From NCBI GenBank assembly GCA_001298555.1, contig LJCW01000326.1:1-56799 (forward strand): a stretch of DNA of 56,799 bases, in the 5' to 3' direction. Both the position numbers and the translations under genes were made by a program. Each line of letters begins with the position of its first letter. The stretch's first letter is position 1. The DNA is from Actinobacteria bacterium OV450 (GTDB taxonomy: Bacteria; Actinomycetota; Actinomycetes; Streptomycetales; Streptomycetaceae). A model generated the notes under the pieces. That model saw nothing but the letters and a program-made list of their open reading frames with translations. It made no database searches and had not been told where the DNA came from. Below are positions 16,957-24,069 of this stretch, one piece after another.

Positions 16957-17111
16957 CGGACGACCTGCCCGCGAAGGACACCGCGACGGAGCATGAGAAG
17001 TGGAAGGAGAAGGGCGTCGCGATGCGCGCCTTCTTCTACATCTTCGGCACGCACGTGTTCGCCGGGTTCATCTGGTTGCTGTTCTACCTGGGGCAGCACG
17101 CCCAGAAGTGA
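16953..17111 (+). CDS. DUF6126-like single-span membrane peptide
   Basis: This 52-residue protein has a charged N-terminal half (EHEKWKEKGVAMR) and one membrane helix from about residue 25 to 47 (AFFYIFGTHVFAGFIWLLF), ending in LGQHAQK. The pattern WKEKG-x-x-x-R followed by a helix with a GTH/FAGF motif resembles DUF6126 proteins of streptomycetes. The ATG is preceded by AAGGAAG and overlaps the previous stop. Its role is unknown; a small membrane partner of the ATPase encoded just upstream is an inference from position only. Confidence 0.7.
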   Translation: MTDDLPAKDTATEHEKWKEKGVAMRAFFYIFGTHVFAGFIWLLFYLGQHAQK

Positions 17112-17234
17112 GACCGGCACCGAAGTGGATCCAGGCGCGCCCGTGCCGCACGTTCGGCACACGAGGGAGCGGCCCTCTTCCGGTGTCAGAAGCGCGTTGA
17201 ACCCGCACCAACGGAAGACGGCCGCCGCATGTGG

Positions 17235-17260
17235 GGTGCAGGCCCCGCAGGGCCGGCACC
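17235..17260. terminator. Terminator between convergent operons
   Basis: GGTGC-A-GGCCC (17235-17245) pairs with GGGCC-G-GCACC (17250-17260) with one A-G mismatch and a four-base loop. It lies between the DUF6126 gene (plus) and the ArsR gene (minus), so it can serve both. Confidence 0.55.
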
Positions 17261-17272
17261 GAGGAGCGCCGC

Positions 17273-17608
17273 TCAGGCGTGGCGGCCGGCCTTGAGGTCG
17301 GCCAGGAGTTCCGCCTGGCCTTCCAGGACCCCGGAGAGGATGCCGCGGGCGACCCGCAGGAGCTCCGCGATCTGGGGATGGGTCAGGCTGTAGTAGACGT
17401 TCGAGCCTTCGCGGCGGGTGACCACCAGGTTGGCCTTGCGCAGGACGGCGAGCTGCTGGGAGAGGCTCGCGGCCTCCACCCCGACCTCGGGCAGCATCTC
17501 GGCGACCGCGTGCTCGCGAACGGCCAGGAGCTCCAGGACACGGATGCGGACCGGGTGCCCCAGCGTTTTGAAGAACTCCGCCTTCAGCTGGTACAGCGGC
17601 GTGCTCAC
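17273..17608 (-). CDS. ArsR/SmtB-family regulator, paralogue 1
   Basis: The 111-residue winged-helix protein reads STPLYQLKAEFFKTLGHPVR, then a recognition helix around SLSQQLAVLRKANLVV. It is clearly related to the ArsR protein encoded at 20841-21182 (shared PLYQ-x-KAEFF, LGHPVRIRVLELL, LSQQLAVLR). No cysteines or CxC metal motif are present, so the signal is unlikely to be a thiolate-bound metal. The GTG at 17608 matches the paralogue's N-terminus and has GGGGAGAGG upstream; ATGs at 17635 and farther add non-conserved residues. A TTGCA-N6-TGCAA operator sits about 100 bases upstream, suggesting autoregulation. Confidence 0.85.
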   Translation of the reverse strand: MSTPLYQLKAEFFKTLGHPVRIRVLELLAVREHAVAEMLPEVGVEAASLSQQLAVLRKANLVVTRREGSNVYYSLTHPQIAELLRVARGILSGVLEGQAELLADLKAGRHA

Positions 17609-17705
17609 CTGTGTGCCTCTCCCCTGACTGCCCATCTCATCCACCCAGAACCGTTCCTTCGTAGGGGCATCCATCGCCCCTCTTCGCACCTTGCGACCTC
17701 CACAA

Positions 17706-17721
17706 TTGCAGATCCCTGCAA
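17706..17721. promoter_or_regulatory. ArsR-type operator, copy 2
   Basis: TTGCA (17706-17710), GATCCC, TGCAA (17717-17721) stands upstream of arsR paralogue 1. Same half-sites and same six-base spacer as copies at 16043 and 21278. Confidence 0.65.
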
Positions 17722-17783
17722 CTCGCGGGACCTGGCGGGGCGCCTTCGTGACCTTCGACTCCCGGGGGCGGGGCCTTCGTCGG

Positions 17784-17840
17784 TCAGGCCTTCTTGAGGA
17801 ACTCGGTCTTCAGGACCAGGCCCTTCGATGGTGGTGCTGG
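17784..17840 (-). pseudogene. Possible 3' remnant of a yjdM (phnA)-like gene
   Basis: A minus-strand frame ending at a TGA at 17784-17786 reads SKGLVLKTEFLKKA. This resembles the C-terminus of the intact YjdM encoded at 21394-21753, which ends [12 protein letters not shown]. Just upstream, in another frame, the residues IEG match YjdM's IEGFG, suggesting a frameshift. The stretch is under 20 codons and could be chance. Confidence 0.3.
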
Positions 17841-17842
17841 TC

Positions 17843-18253
17843 TCAGATGAGGGCGGGCGCCTCGGGCGACTGCTCGGTGGGCCAGTCGTCGGTGGCCCAC
17901 TGCTTGACCGTACCGCGACCTCCGTGGGCGGCCAGAGCGGCGGCGAGGTCGCAGTGCACGGGCACGGGCGGGCAGGTCGCATCGGGGACGAGCGAGCCGT
18001 CCGCGGGGATCGCGGCGAGCTCCAGGCGGCGCCCGCTCTCGCCGAGGCGGCGGGCGGCCTGGGCGACGGCGATCTGCCCGCCGGCCGACCAGCCCAGCAG
18101 CCCGGTCAGATCGAGGATCACCGGGCCGGTGCCCTGGGCGAGCGCCCAGCCGATCGCGCCGGTGAACCGGTCGGTGGCATCCGCGCCGAGATACCCGGCC
18201 AGGGACAACACGCCCAGGTCCTGACGGGTGGTGTAGCGCCATTCGATCGTCAT
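17843..18253 (-). CDS. STAS-domain protein (anti-sigma factor antagonist-like)
   Basis: The 136-residue protein has a STAS core: DLGVLSLAGYLGADATDRF, then VILDLTGLLGWSAGGQ, where the DLTGL-x-x-W-S-A-G segment corresponds to the phosphorylatable serine loop of SpoIIAA/RsbV proteins. The last ~35 residues are extra and not STAS-like. The ATG at 18253 is 16 bases after the ATPase stop. With the HATPase gene before it, it could form a partner-switching pair; phosphorylation of the loop serine (position about 57) is the testable expectation. Confidence 0.75.
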   Translation of the reverse strand: MTIEWRYTTRQDLGVLSLAGYLGADATDRFTGAIGWALAQGTGPVILDLTGLLGWSAGGQIAVAQAARRLGESGRRLELAAIPADGSLVPDATCPPVPVHCDLAAALAAHGGRGTVKQWATDDWPTEQSPEAPALI

Positions 18254-18269
18254 CGTCAGCTCCTCGGCT

Positions 18270-18695
18270 TCACAGGGGAAGGGTGATCCAGACGGCCTTG
18301 CCACGCCCGTCCGCATCCGCCCGTACGACAGCGGTGCCGCCGAGCTCCATCGTCATTTCGACCACCATCGCCAGGCCGCTGCCCGGCGCGGTGCCGAGCG
18401 CGCCGAACAGGGCGGGCTGATAGGGGTGGCGGTCGTGGACGGCGAACACAAAGGCGCCGGCTCCGTGGGCGTAGGTCACGGTGATCATCGGTGAGGACAC
18501 GGCGGCGTGACGGACGGCGTTGGTGACCAGCTCGGACATGATCAGCAGCGCCGGGCCCACGCTCGGATGCCGCAGGCCCACCCCGCATTCCACGAGGACC
18601 AGCTCGGTGGTCTCCCGGGCGATACGCACGGCCGAGCCCATGGCCGGCACGTCCAGCACGTGCCGGTAGGGCATCGCCTCGGCCCGGACGCTCAC
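18270..18695 (-). CDS. Anti-sigma-factor-type ATP-binding protein (HATPase_c), second copy
   Basis: The 141-residue GHKL-type ATPase has the N-box LLIMSELVTNAVRHAAV, the VHDRHPYQP segment and a glycine-rich GSGLAMVVEMTMELGGTA lid. It is related to the protein at 16307-16756. The GTG at 18695 overlaps the stop of the upstream PPOX gene by four bases (GTGA). An in-frame ATG at 18674 is a shorter alternative. The STAS gene follows after 16 bases, so kinase and antagonist are likely co-expressed. Confidence 0.8.
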   Translation of the reverse strand: MSVRAEAMPYRHVLDVPAMGSAVRIARETTELVLVECGVGLRHPSVGPALLIMSELVTNAVRHAAVSSPMITVTYAHGAGAFVFAVHDRHPYQPALFGALGTAPGSGLAMVVEMTMELGGTAVVRADADGRGKAVWITLPL

Positions 18696-19114
18696 CGGGC
18701 CGCCCCCGAGACCGTGCGGGCCAGACGGAACCCGGACACCTGCTGGGGGTGCAGCCGCAGCAGGGTGTCGTGGGGTCCGTGGCTCCAGCCGGGCAGGGTG
18801 CGGCGGTAGTGGGCGGCCTCGTCCGGGTCGGTGATGACGTCAGCCGGCCCGTGGGCGCTGACCGTCCAGCCGGTCCCCGCCGGGGTGCGGACCTCATCCA
18901 CGTGGTAGGTCAGCAGTGCCCGGCCGGGGATGGCGGTGGCTTGCACGGGGGCGCGGACGACGAGGCGCCCGTACTCCATGACGTGTGCGGCGGGGCGGAC
19001 GACGGCCACCTCCCGCTGGACGTAGATGAGGCGGCCCCGGGCGGAGCCCTCGAGGAGCCACAGGGCCTCTGTGCCGGAGACCTCGATCATGTGGAGGTCG
19101 GCGGGGACGGTCAT
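18692..19114 (-). CDS. Pyridoxamine 5'-phosphate oxidase-like flavin-binding protein
   Basis: The 140-residue protein has the split-barrel layout of the PPOX family: EALWLLEGSARGRLIYVQ at the N-terminus, ALLTYHVDEV in the middle and a late TGWTVSAHGPADVITDPDE strand pair. Streptomycetes carry many of these; they bind FMN, F420 or heme, and the cofactor cannot be told here. The ATG at 19114 overlaps the SulP stop (ATGA) and the stop overlaps the next GTG, so it is embedded in a tightly coupled operon. Confidence 0.78.
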   Translation of the reverse strand: MTVPADLHMIEVSGTEALWLLEGSARGRLIYVQREVAVVRPAAHVMEYGRLVVRAPVQATAIPGRALLTYHVDEVRTPAGTGWTVSAHGPADVITDPDEAAHYRRTLPGWSHGPHDTLLRLHPQQVSGFRLARTVSGAAR

Positions 19115-20844
19115 CGTGAGGCCTTCCGGATGCGGTGCGGTCGGTGGTGCGTACGCGGCAGCAGGCCCGCCTGCTCCAGATGTTTGCGGGCGCCGGCGAT
19201 CGCCTCCGGGGTGGTGGCGTACTCGCGGCCCCCCAGGCGCAGCAGATCCAGGGCGCCGACGGCGTCCAGGGCCTGGCGCTGGCCGGGTCGGATACCGGAG
19301 GTCATCACGGCGATGCCGCGCCGGTTGAGCTTCTCCACGGCGTCTTTGAGGACGAGGGCGCCGGTGGCGTCCAGGGTGGTCACCCTCGCCATGCGCAGGA
19401 TCACCACCTTGACGTCGGCGACCTCGGAGAGTTCGAGGAGGAAGCGGTGGGCGCCGGCGAAGAACAGGGGTCCGTCGATGCGGTAGGCCACGATGTGCTC
19501 GGCGAGCAGCGCGTGCTCCTCGTCGCCGTGCTCGCCGGGCACGTCCGGGCGGAAGTCGACCTGCTCCATCCGCGCCTGACTCGCCACCGCCTTCAAGGCC
19601 AAGGCACCCGCGACGACGAGCCCGATGATCACCGCGTACACGAGGTCGAGAACCAGGGTGGCAGCGGCGGTCAGGACCAGGACGACCGCATCCGAGCGGG
19701 TCGCCTTCGCCATCGCGCGCAGCGAGCCGACCTCCACCATGCGGATCGCCGTCGCCAGCAGCACGCCCGCCAGCGCGGCGAGCGGGACCTTCGAGACCAG
19801 GGGGGCGGCGGCGAACACGATCACCGCCAGCACCGCGGCATGGGTGAGAGCAGCCAGCCGGGAGGAGGCGCCGGTACGGACGTTGACCGCGGTCCGCGCG
19901 ATGGCGGCAGTGGCGGGCACGCCGCCGAACAGCGGGGCCGCCAGGTTGGCGACGCCCTGCCCGAACAGCTCCTTGTCCGGGTCGTGCTGCTGGCCCACCG
20001 TCATCCCGTCCGCCACCGTCGCCGACAGCAGCGACTCCAGCGCGGCGAGCGCCGCGACCGCGACCGCCGGGGCCAGCAGGGAGCCGAACGCGGACGCGTC
20101 GAGGAAGGCGAGGGACGGGGCGGGGAGCCCGGCGGGAAGGGCACCGATGGGAGCCGCCGCATCGAGGTGGCAGAGCTGCGCGATCACGGTCGCGGCGATC
20201 ACCGCGACGATCGAGAACGGGACCGTCGGCTTCCACCGCGCCCCGGCCAGCATCACCGCGGCGACGGCCAGCGAGAGGCCGGTCGCCGTCCAATTCGGGA
20301 AGGCCACGAACTCGACGAGCGCCCGCCACGCCACCAGCAGGACCTTCTCCCCCTCCGGCTTCTCGACGCCGAGCGCGTTGGGTATCTGCTGGAGGCCGAT
20401 CACGCACGCGATCCCGAGGGTGAAGCCCTCCACCACCGGCGCCGGCACGTACCGCATGTACTGTCCGGCCCGCAGCAGCGCGAGACCGATCAGGAGGACA
20501 CCGGCCATCAGGCCGACGGTGAGCACGCCGCCGGGCCCGTACTGGGCGACGAACGGCACCAGGACCACGGTCATCGCACCGGTCGGTCCGGACACCTGGA
20601 GGTTGGACCCGCCGAACAGCGCGGCGAGCGCGCCCGCGACCACGGCGGTGGCCAGCCCCGCCTCCGCGCCCAGGCCGGAGGAGACCCCGAACCCGAGGGC
20701 GAGCGGAAGGGCGACGATCGCCACGGTGAGGCCGGCCAGGATGTCCCGGCGGGGACTACGGGCCATCATCGCGTAGTCGGCCCGGGCGGGCAGGACGGAG
20801 CGCACCCGGCCCCACACGGCCGTCACCGTGGTGTTCACGCTCAC
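19111..20844 (-). CDS. SulP-family inorganic anion transporter with C-terminal STAS domain
   Basis: The 577-residue transporter has 10-12 hydrophobic spans (residues ~35-430), including LPLALGFGVSSGLGAEAGL and FGGSNLQVSGPTGAMTVV, the substrate-site region of SulP/SLC26 carriers. A STAS domain follows from about 445 to 560 (VVILRMARVTTLDATGALVL). Members carry sulfate, bicarbonate or other anions; the substrate is not evident. The GTG at 20844 overlaps the ArsR stop (GTGA), so transporter expression is probably set by that regulator. Confidence 0.9.
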   Translation of the reverse strand: MSVNTTVTAVWGRVRSVLPARADYAMMARSPRRDILAGLTVAIVALPLALGFGVSSGLGAEAGLATAVVAGALAALFGGSNLQVSGPTGAMTVVLVPFVAQYGPGGVLTVGLMAGVLLIGLALLRAGQYMRYVPAPVVEGFTLGIACVIGLQQIPNALGVEKPEGEKVLLVAWRALVEFVAFPNWTATGLSLAVAAVMLAGARWKPTVPFSIVAVIAATVIAQLCHLDAAAPIGALPAGLPAPSLAFLDASAFGSLLAPAVAVAALAALESLLSATVADGMTVGQQHDPDKELFGQGVANLAAPLFGGVPATAAIARTAVNVRTGASSRLAALTHAAVLAVIVFAAAPLVSKVPLAALAGVLLATAIRMVEVGSLRAMAKATRSDAVVLVLTAAATLVLDLVYAVIIGLVVAGALALKAVASQARMEQVDFRPDVPGEHGDEEHALLAEHIVAYRIDGPLFFAGAHRFLLELSEVADVKVVILRMARVTTLDATGALVLKDAVEKLNRRGIAVMTSGIRPGQRQALDAVGALDLLRLGGREYATTPEAIAGARKHLEQAGLLPRTHHRPHRIRKASR

Positions 20845-21182
20845 GAGGCCCCAACCTCGGACTCGCGCAGTTCCTCGAGCAGCACGCTCTGCCCAGCAAG
20901 GACTCTGGTCAAGATCCGCCGCGCCGCGAGCATCAGCTGCGCCACGTCCCCGCCCGCCAGCTCGTATACGACCGTCGCGCCGTCACGGGTCGAGGTGACG
21001 ATCCCCGATCGGCGCAGGACCGCGAGCTGCTGGGACAGGGCGGAGGGCTCGACCCCGATCGCGGCCAGCAGGTCCCGCACCGGCATCGGCCCTTCCTGCA
21101 GCAGCTCCAGAACCCTTATCCGCACCGGGTGCCCGAGCATCCGGAAGAACTCGGCCTTCGCCTGGTACAGCGGAACCGGCAC
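20841..21182 (-). CDS. ArsR/SmtB-family regulator, paralogue 2
   Basis: The 113-residue winged-helix protein begins at a GTG with GAAGGG upstream and reads PLYQAKAEFFRMLGHPVR, with recognition region ALSQQLAVLRRSGIV. It shares most of its N-terminal half with the regulator at 17273-17608. It contains no cysteine, so a thiol-metal sensor is unlikely. It is the first gene of the operon arsR-sulP-PPOX-HATPase-STAS; each of the first three junctions is a four-base overlap. A perfect operator lies about 100 bases upstream. Confidence 0.88.
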   Translation of the reverse strand: MPVPLYQAKAEFFRMLGHPVRIRVLELLQEGPMPVRDLLAAIGVEPSALSQQLAVLRRSGIVTSTRDGATVVYELAGGDVAQLMLAARRILTRVLAGQSVLLEELRESEVGAS

Positions 21183-21277
21183 GCTCTCGCACCCTTCTCA
21201 CCACCCCGAGCGGGGCGAACGCCTGGTGTTGCGCCCCGCGGCTACCCGGGGACACAGCACATGCAGCATCTATGAAA

Positions 21278-21293
21278 TTGCAGAATTTTGCAA
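21278..21293. promoter_or_regulatory. ArsR-type operator, copy 3
   Basis: TTGCA (21278-21282), GAATTT, TGCAA (21289-21293); the arms extend to AAATTGCA and TGCAATTT, a perfect 8-bp inverted repeat. It lies between arsR paralogue 2 (minus) and yjdM (plus) and may control both. Confidence 0.7.
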
Positions 21294-21393
21294 TTTGCTA
21301 TTATGGCTGCTTCCTTGCGTGGATGCCCGTGGGTTGGCCAGCCGGTCGCACTCCAGGGTGCTCCCGCTCCCCGACGGCCAGAAACCTGCGTGA

Positions 21394-21753
21394 ATGAGCG
21401 ACAACCTGCCTCCGTGCCCGAAGTGCTCCAGTGAGTACACCTACGAGATGAACGCTCTGGTGGTCTGCCCGGAGTGCGGCCACGAATGGGTACCCGCCGA
21501 GAGCGCTGAAGGCGATGCCGGTGCCGCTGGGGAGCGTGTGGTCAAGGACGCCGTCGGCAACGTGCTGTGCGACGGCGACAGCGTGACTGTCGTCAAGGCT
21601 CTGAAGGTCAAGGGCAGTCCCTCGGGCATCAAGGCGGGCACCAAGGTCCGTAACATCCGTTTGATCGACGGCGTCGACGGCCACGACATCGACTGCCGGA
21701 TCGAGGGTTTCGGTGCCATGCAGCTCAAGTCGAGCGTGGTCAAGAAGGCCTGA
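21394..21753 (+). CDS. yjdM: YjdM/PhnA-family zinc-ribbon protein
   Basis: The 119-residue protein has a rubredoxin-like zinc ribbon, [20 protein letters not shown] with a second CxxC (CPECG), then a small SH3-like barrel ([42 protein letters not shown]). Despite the old name PhnA it is not phosphonoacetate hydrolase; its role is unclear. The ATG at 21394 lacks a clear ribosome site. It is divergent from arsR paralogue 2, with the operator in between. Confidence 0.88.
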   Translation: MSDNLPPCPKCSSEYTYEMNALVVCPECGHEWVPAESAEGDAGAAGERVVKDAVGNVLCDGDSVTVVKALKVKGSPSGIKAGTKVRNIRLIDGVDGHDIDCRIEGFGAMQLKSSVVKKA

Positions 21754-21780
21754 CCCGCAGATCGCACACACGAGTACGCG

Positions 21781-22920
21781 TCAGCTGACCCGGAGACCGA
21801 CCGCCAGCGTCAGCTCCAGGAGCCGGTGGGGCGATGCGAGATCCGGAAACAGCTCCCGCAGCTGCGACATCCGGTACCGAACGGTCTGGGGATGGACGAA
21901 CAACGCCGCCGCCACCTCGTCCCGCCTGCCTTGGTGCAGCAGCCACGCCCGCAACGTCTCCTCCAGCCGCCGTGCGGTCGCGGCAGACAAGGTCTGCAAC
22001 GGTGCGAGGGCTCGGGCCCGCAGGTCTGCGAACGCGTCCACGTCGGCGCTCAGCACCAGCTCGGGCAGGTGCTCCTCAGTGTCGCGGATATCGGAGGAGA
22101 GGGAGCGCGCGCGTGCGGCTCGTGCGTACGAGGCGGACGCGCGAGCCCATGGCCGGGCCGGGCCGACCACGGCGGTGCGGCCGGTCAGCTGCCGCAGGAG
22201 ATGTGACCGGTCGGCATCGGGGACGAGCAGCACACCGGTGGCGTCCGGCAGATCGTCGAGGACGAGGGTGCCCGGGTCGAGCACGCGGTAGGCGGGCCGG
22301 GCCTGGGCGGCGGGCAGCAAGACGGCGGTCAGTGAAACCGGAGGCTGCCATCCGGCCCGTTGGGCGGAGGCCAGCAGCACGTCCGGGCTCGCGCCGGCGA
22401 GGAGGTCGCGGGCCAGGTGTTCCAGGTGGCGCTCGTGCTCCCGGCCCCGGGCGGCCAGTTCGTCGGCGTGGCCCGCGGCGCTCGCGGCGGAGAGCTCGTC
22501 GATGTAGGCGAAGGTCAGCTCGGCGAACTTGGCGACCTCGGCGGCGGGCAGACCCGCGGGTACGGCACCCGCTGCCAGGCATCGCCAGGCCACGCGGGCG
22601 CCGACCCGGTAGGCGCTGAGCAGGGCGTCCATCGAACGCCCGTCGCGCACCTCGCCGCGCCCCAGTTCGTATGCCGCGTCGCCGCCGTCGTCGCCGACGG
22701 CATTCCCGCTCGCGAGGTCCAGGTAGTGCCCCAGGGCGGTGCGAACGGCTCGGCGGATGGTACCGCCCATACGGCCCGAGAGGGCGTTGGCGTAGGGAGG
22801 GACCTCATCGATGATCGCCTGGACGACCTCGTCGGCGGTGGTCTTCAGCGCGGCCCGAAGTGCGGTGACCGTTGCCTGATCAAGAGCCGGTTCGGTGACC
22901 CTTCGGATGGGATGGCTCAT
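21781..22920 (-). CDS. PucR/CdaR-type transcriptional regulator
   Basis: The 379-residue protein has a helical N-terminal region (residues ~1-180; YELGRGEVRDGRSMDALLSA), a middle sensor-like region, and a C-terminal PucR helix-turn-helix (RRDEVAAALFVHPQTVRYRM, QLRELF). It reads divergently from the reductase-desaturase operon across an 86-base gap with inverted repeats, so it is the probable regulator of that operon. A link to fatty-acid signals is inference. Confidence 0.82.
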   Translation of the reverse strand: MSHPIRRVTEPALDQATVTALRAALKTTADEVVQAIIDEVPPYANALSGRMGGTIRRAVRTALGHYLDLASGNAVGDDGGDAAYELGRGEVRDGRSMDALLSAYRVGARVAWRCLAAGAVPAGLPAAEVAKFAELTFAYIDELSAASAAGHADELAARGREHERHLEHLARDLLAGASPDVLLASAQRAGWQPPVSLTAVLLPAAQARPAYRVLDPGTLVLDDLPDATGVLLVPDADRSHLLRQLTGRTAVVGPARPWARASASYARAARARSLSSDIRDTEEHLPELVLSADVDAFADLRARALAPLQTLSAATARRLEETLRAWLLHQGRRDEVAAALFVHPQTVRYRMSQLRELFPDLASPHRLLELTLAVGLRVS

Positions 22921-22959
22921 TTTTCATTCCCTGCGAACAATTCAACCGTCCAAATTTAC

Positions 22960-22975
22960 GTCCTGCGGTCAGGAC
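22960..22975. promoter_or_regulatory. Inverted repeat in the PucR/desaturase gap
   Basis: GTCCTG (22960-22965), CGGT, CAGGAC (22970-22975) is a perfect 6-bp inverted repeat flanked by TTTACG on both sides. A second one, CTTGA-N6-TCAAG, follows within 20 bases. Both are candidate operators for the divergent genes. Confidence 0.45.
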
Positions 22976-23006
22976 TTTACGCCTTGAGGCGCATCAAGCT
23001 GGGGTC

Positions 23007-24062
23007 ATGACGAGTGCAGCCCTCCGCAGTAGGGCGTGGAAACTGCTGGAGACGATCACGACGCCGCTGCTGCCGTCGGATTACCTCGACCTGGTCAGCC
23101 CGCTGCGTGCGGGCGCTGACCTGCGTGGGCGCATCGAGGCCGTGCACCCCGAGACGGGTGACGCCGCGACCATCGTGATCAGGCCGGGAAGGGGCTGGCG
23201 CGGTCACACGGCCGGCCAGTACGTGCGGATCGGGGTCGACGTCGACGGGAGGCGCCTGTGGCGCGCCTACTCCATCACCTCCCCGACGAACCGCCAGGAC
23301 GGCCGCGTCACGATCACCGTGAAGGCGATCCCGGACGGCAAGGTCAGCAACCACCTGGTCCGCAGGGCGAAACCGGGCACGCTGATCCAGCTCGACCAGC
23401 CGGCCGGTGACTTCGTCCTGCCGAAGGCCAAGCCCGCCAAGGTGCTCTACCTGACGGCCGGCAGCGGCATCACGCCTGTGATGGGCATGCTGCGTGACAT
23501 CGAGTTCGACGACGTCGTCATGGTCCACTGCGCACCGAAGCCGCAAGACGTGATCTTCCGCAACGAACTGCACGACCTGGTCGCGGACAAGAAGCTGCGG
23601 CTCACCGAGGTGCACACCGACACGGACGGCGTGCTCGACATCACCCGTCTCGACGAACTGGTACCCGACTGGGCCGAGCGCGAGACCTGGGCCTGCGGGC
23701 CCGCGGGCCTGCTCGACGCCGCCGAGGAGTTCTGGAGCGAACACGGCGCCCAGGAGCGCCTGCACACCGAACGCTTCCGCCCCGGCAGGATCGTCGCCGG
23801 TGACGGCGGCGCGGTCACGTTCAGCGCCACCGGCAAGACCGTCGACGCGGACGGCGCCACGCCGTTGCTGGACATCGGCGAGGAGGCCGGCGTGCTCATG
23901 CCGTCCGGGTGCCGTATGGGCATCTGCTTCGGCTGCGTCACGCCGCTCAAGGCGGGCGCCGTCCGCGACCTGCGCACCGGCGAGATCACCGAGGCCGAGC
24001 CGGGCGTCCTCATCCAGACCTGCGTGTCCGCCGCGGCGGGCCCCTGCGACATCGAACGGTAG
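23007..24062 (+). CDS. Ferredoxin-type oxidoreductase (FAD plus 2Fe-2S) for the acyl desaturase
   Basis: The 351-residue protein combines an FAD/NAD(P)H reductase module (residues ~38-245; RAYSIT at 87-92, ACGPAGLL at 229-236) with a C-terminal plant-type ferredoxin. Cluster ligands are Cys302, Cys307, Cys310 (CRMGICFGC) and Cys339. It passes electrons from NAD(P)H to the desaturase encoded eight bases downstream, the same pairing as the mycobacterial Rv3230c/DesA3 system. Start ATG at 23007 follows the short PucR gap. Confidence 0.9.
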   Translation: MTSAALRSRAWKLLETITTPLLPSDYLDLVSPLRAGADLRGRIEAVHPETGDAATIVIRPGRGWRGHTAGQYVRIGVDVDGRRLWRAYSITSPTNRQDGRVTITVKAIPDGKVSNHLVRRAKPGTLIQLDQPAGDFVLPKAKPAKVLYLTAGSGITPVMGMLRDIEFDDVVMVHCAPKPQDVIFRNELHDLVADKKLRLTEVHTDTDGVLDITRLDELVPDWAERETWACGPAGLLDAAEEFWSEHGAQERLHTERFRPGRIVAGDGGAVTFSATGKTVDADGATPLLDIGEEAGVLMPSGCRMGICFGCVTPLKAGAVRDLRTGEITEAEPGVLIQTCVSAAAGPCDIER

Positions 24063-24069
24063 GAGCACC

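Noticed and set aside
18692..20407. 571-codon reading covering the PPOX gene and antisense-like frame of sulP
   Set aside because: Only the last 140 codons are PPOX-like; the rest is a shadow frame of the SulP gene.
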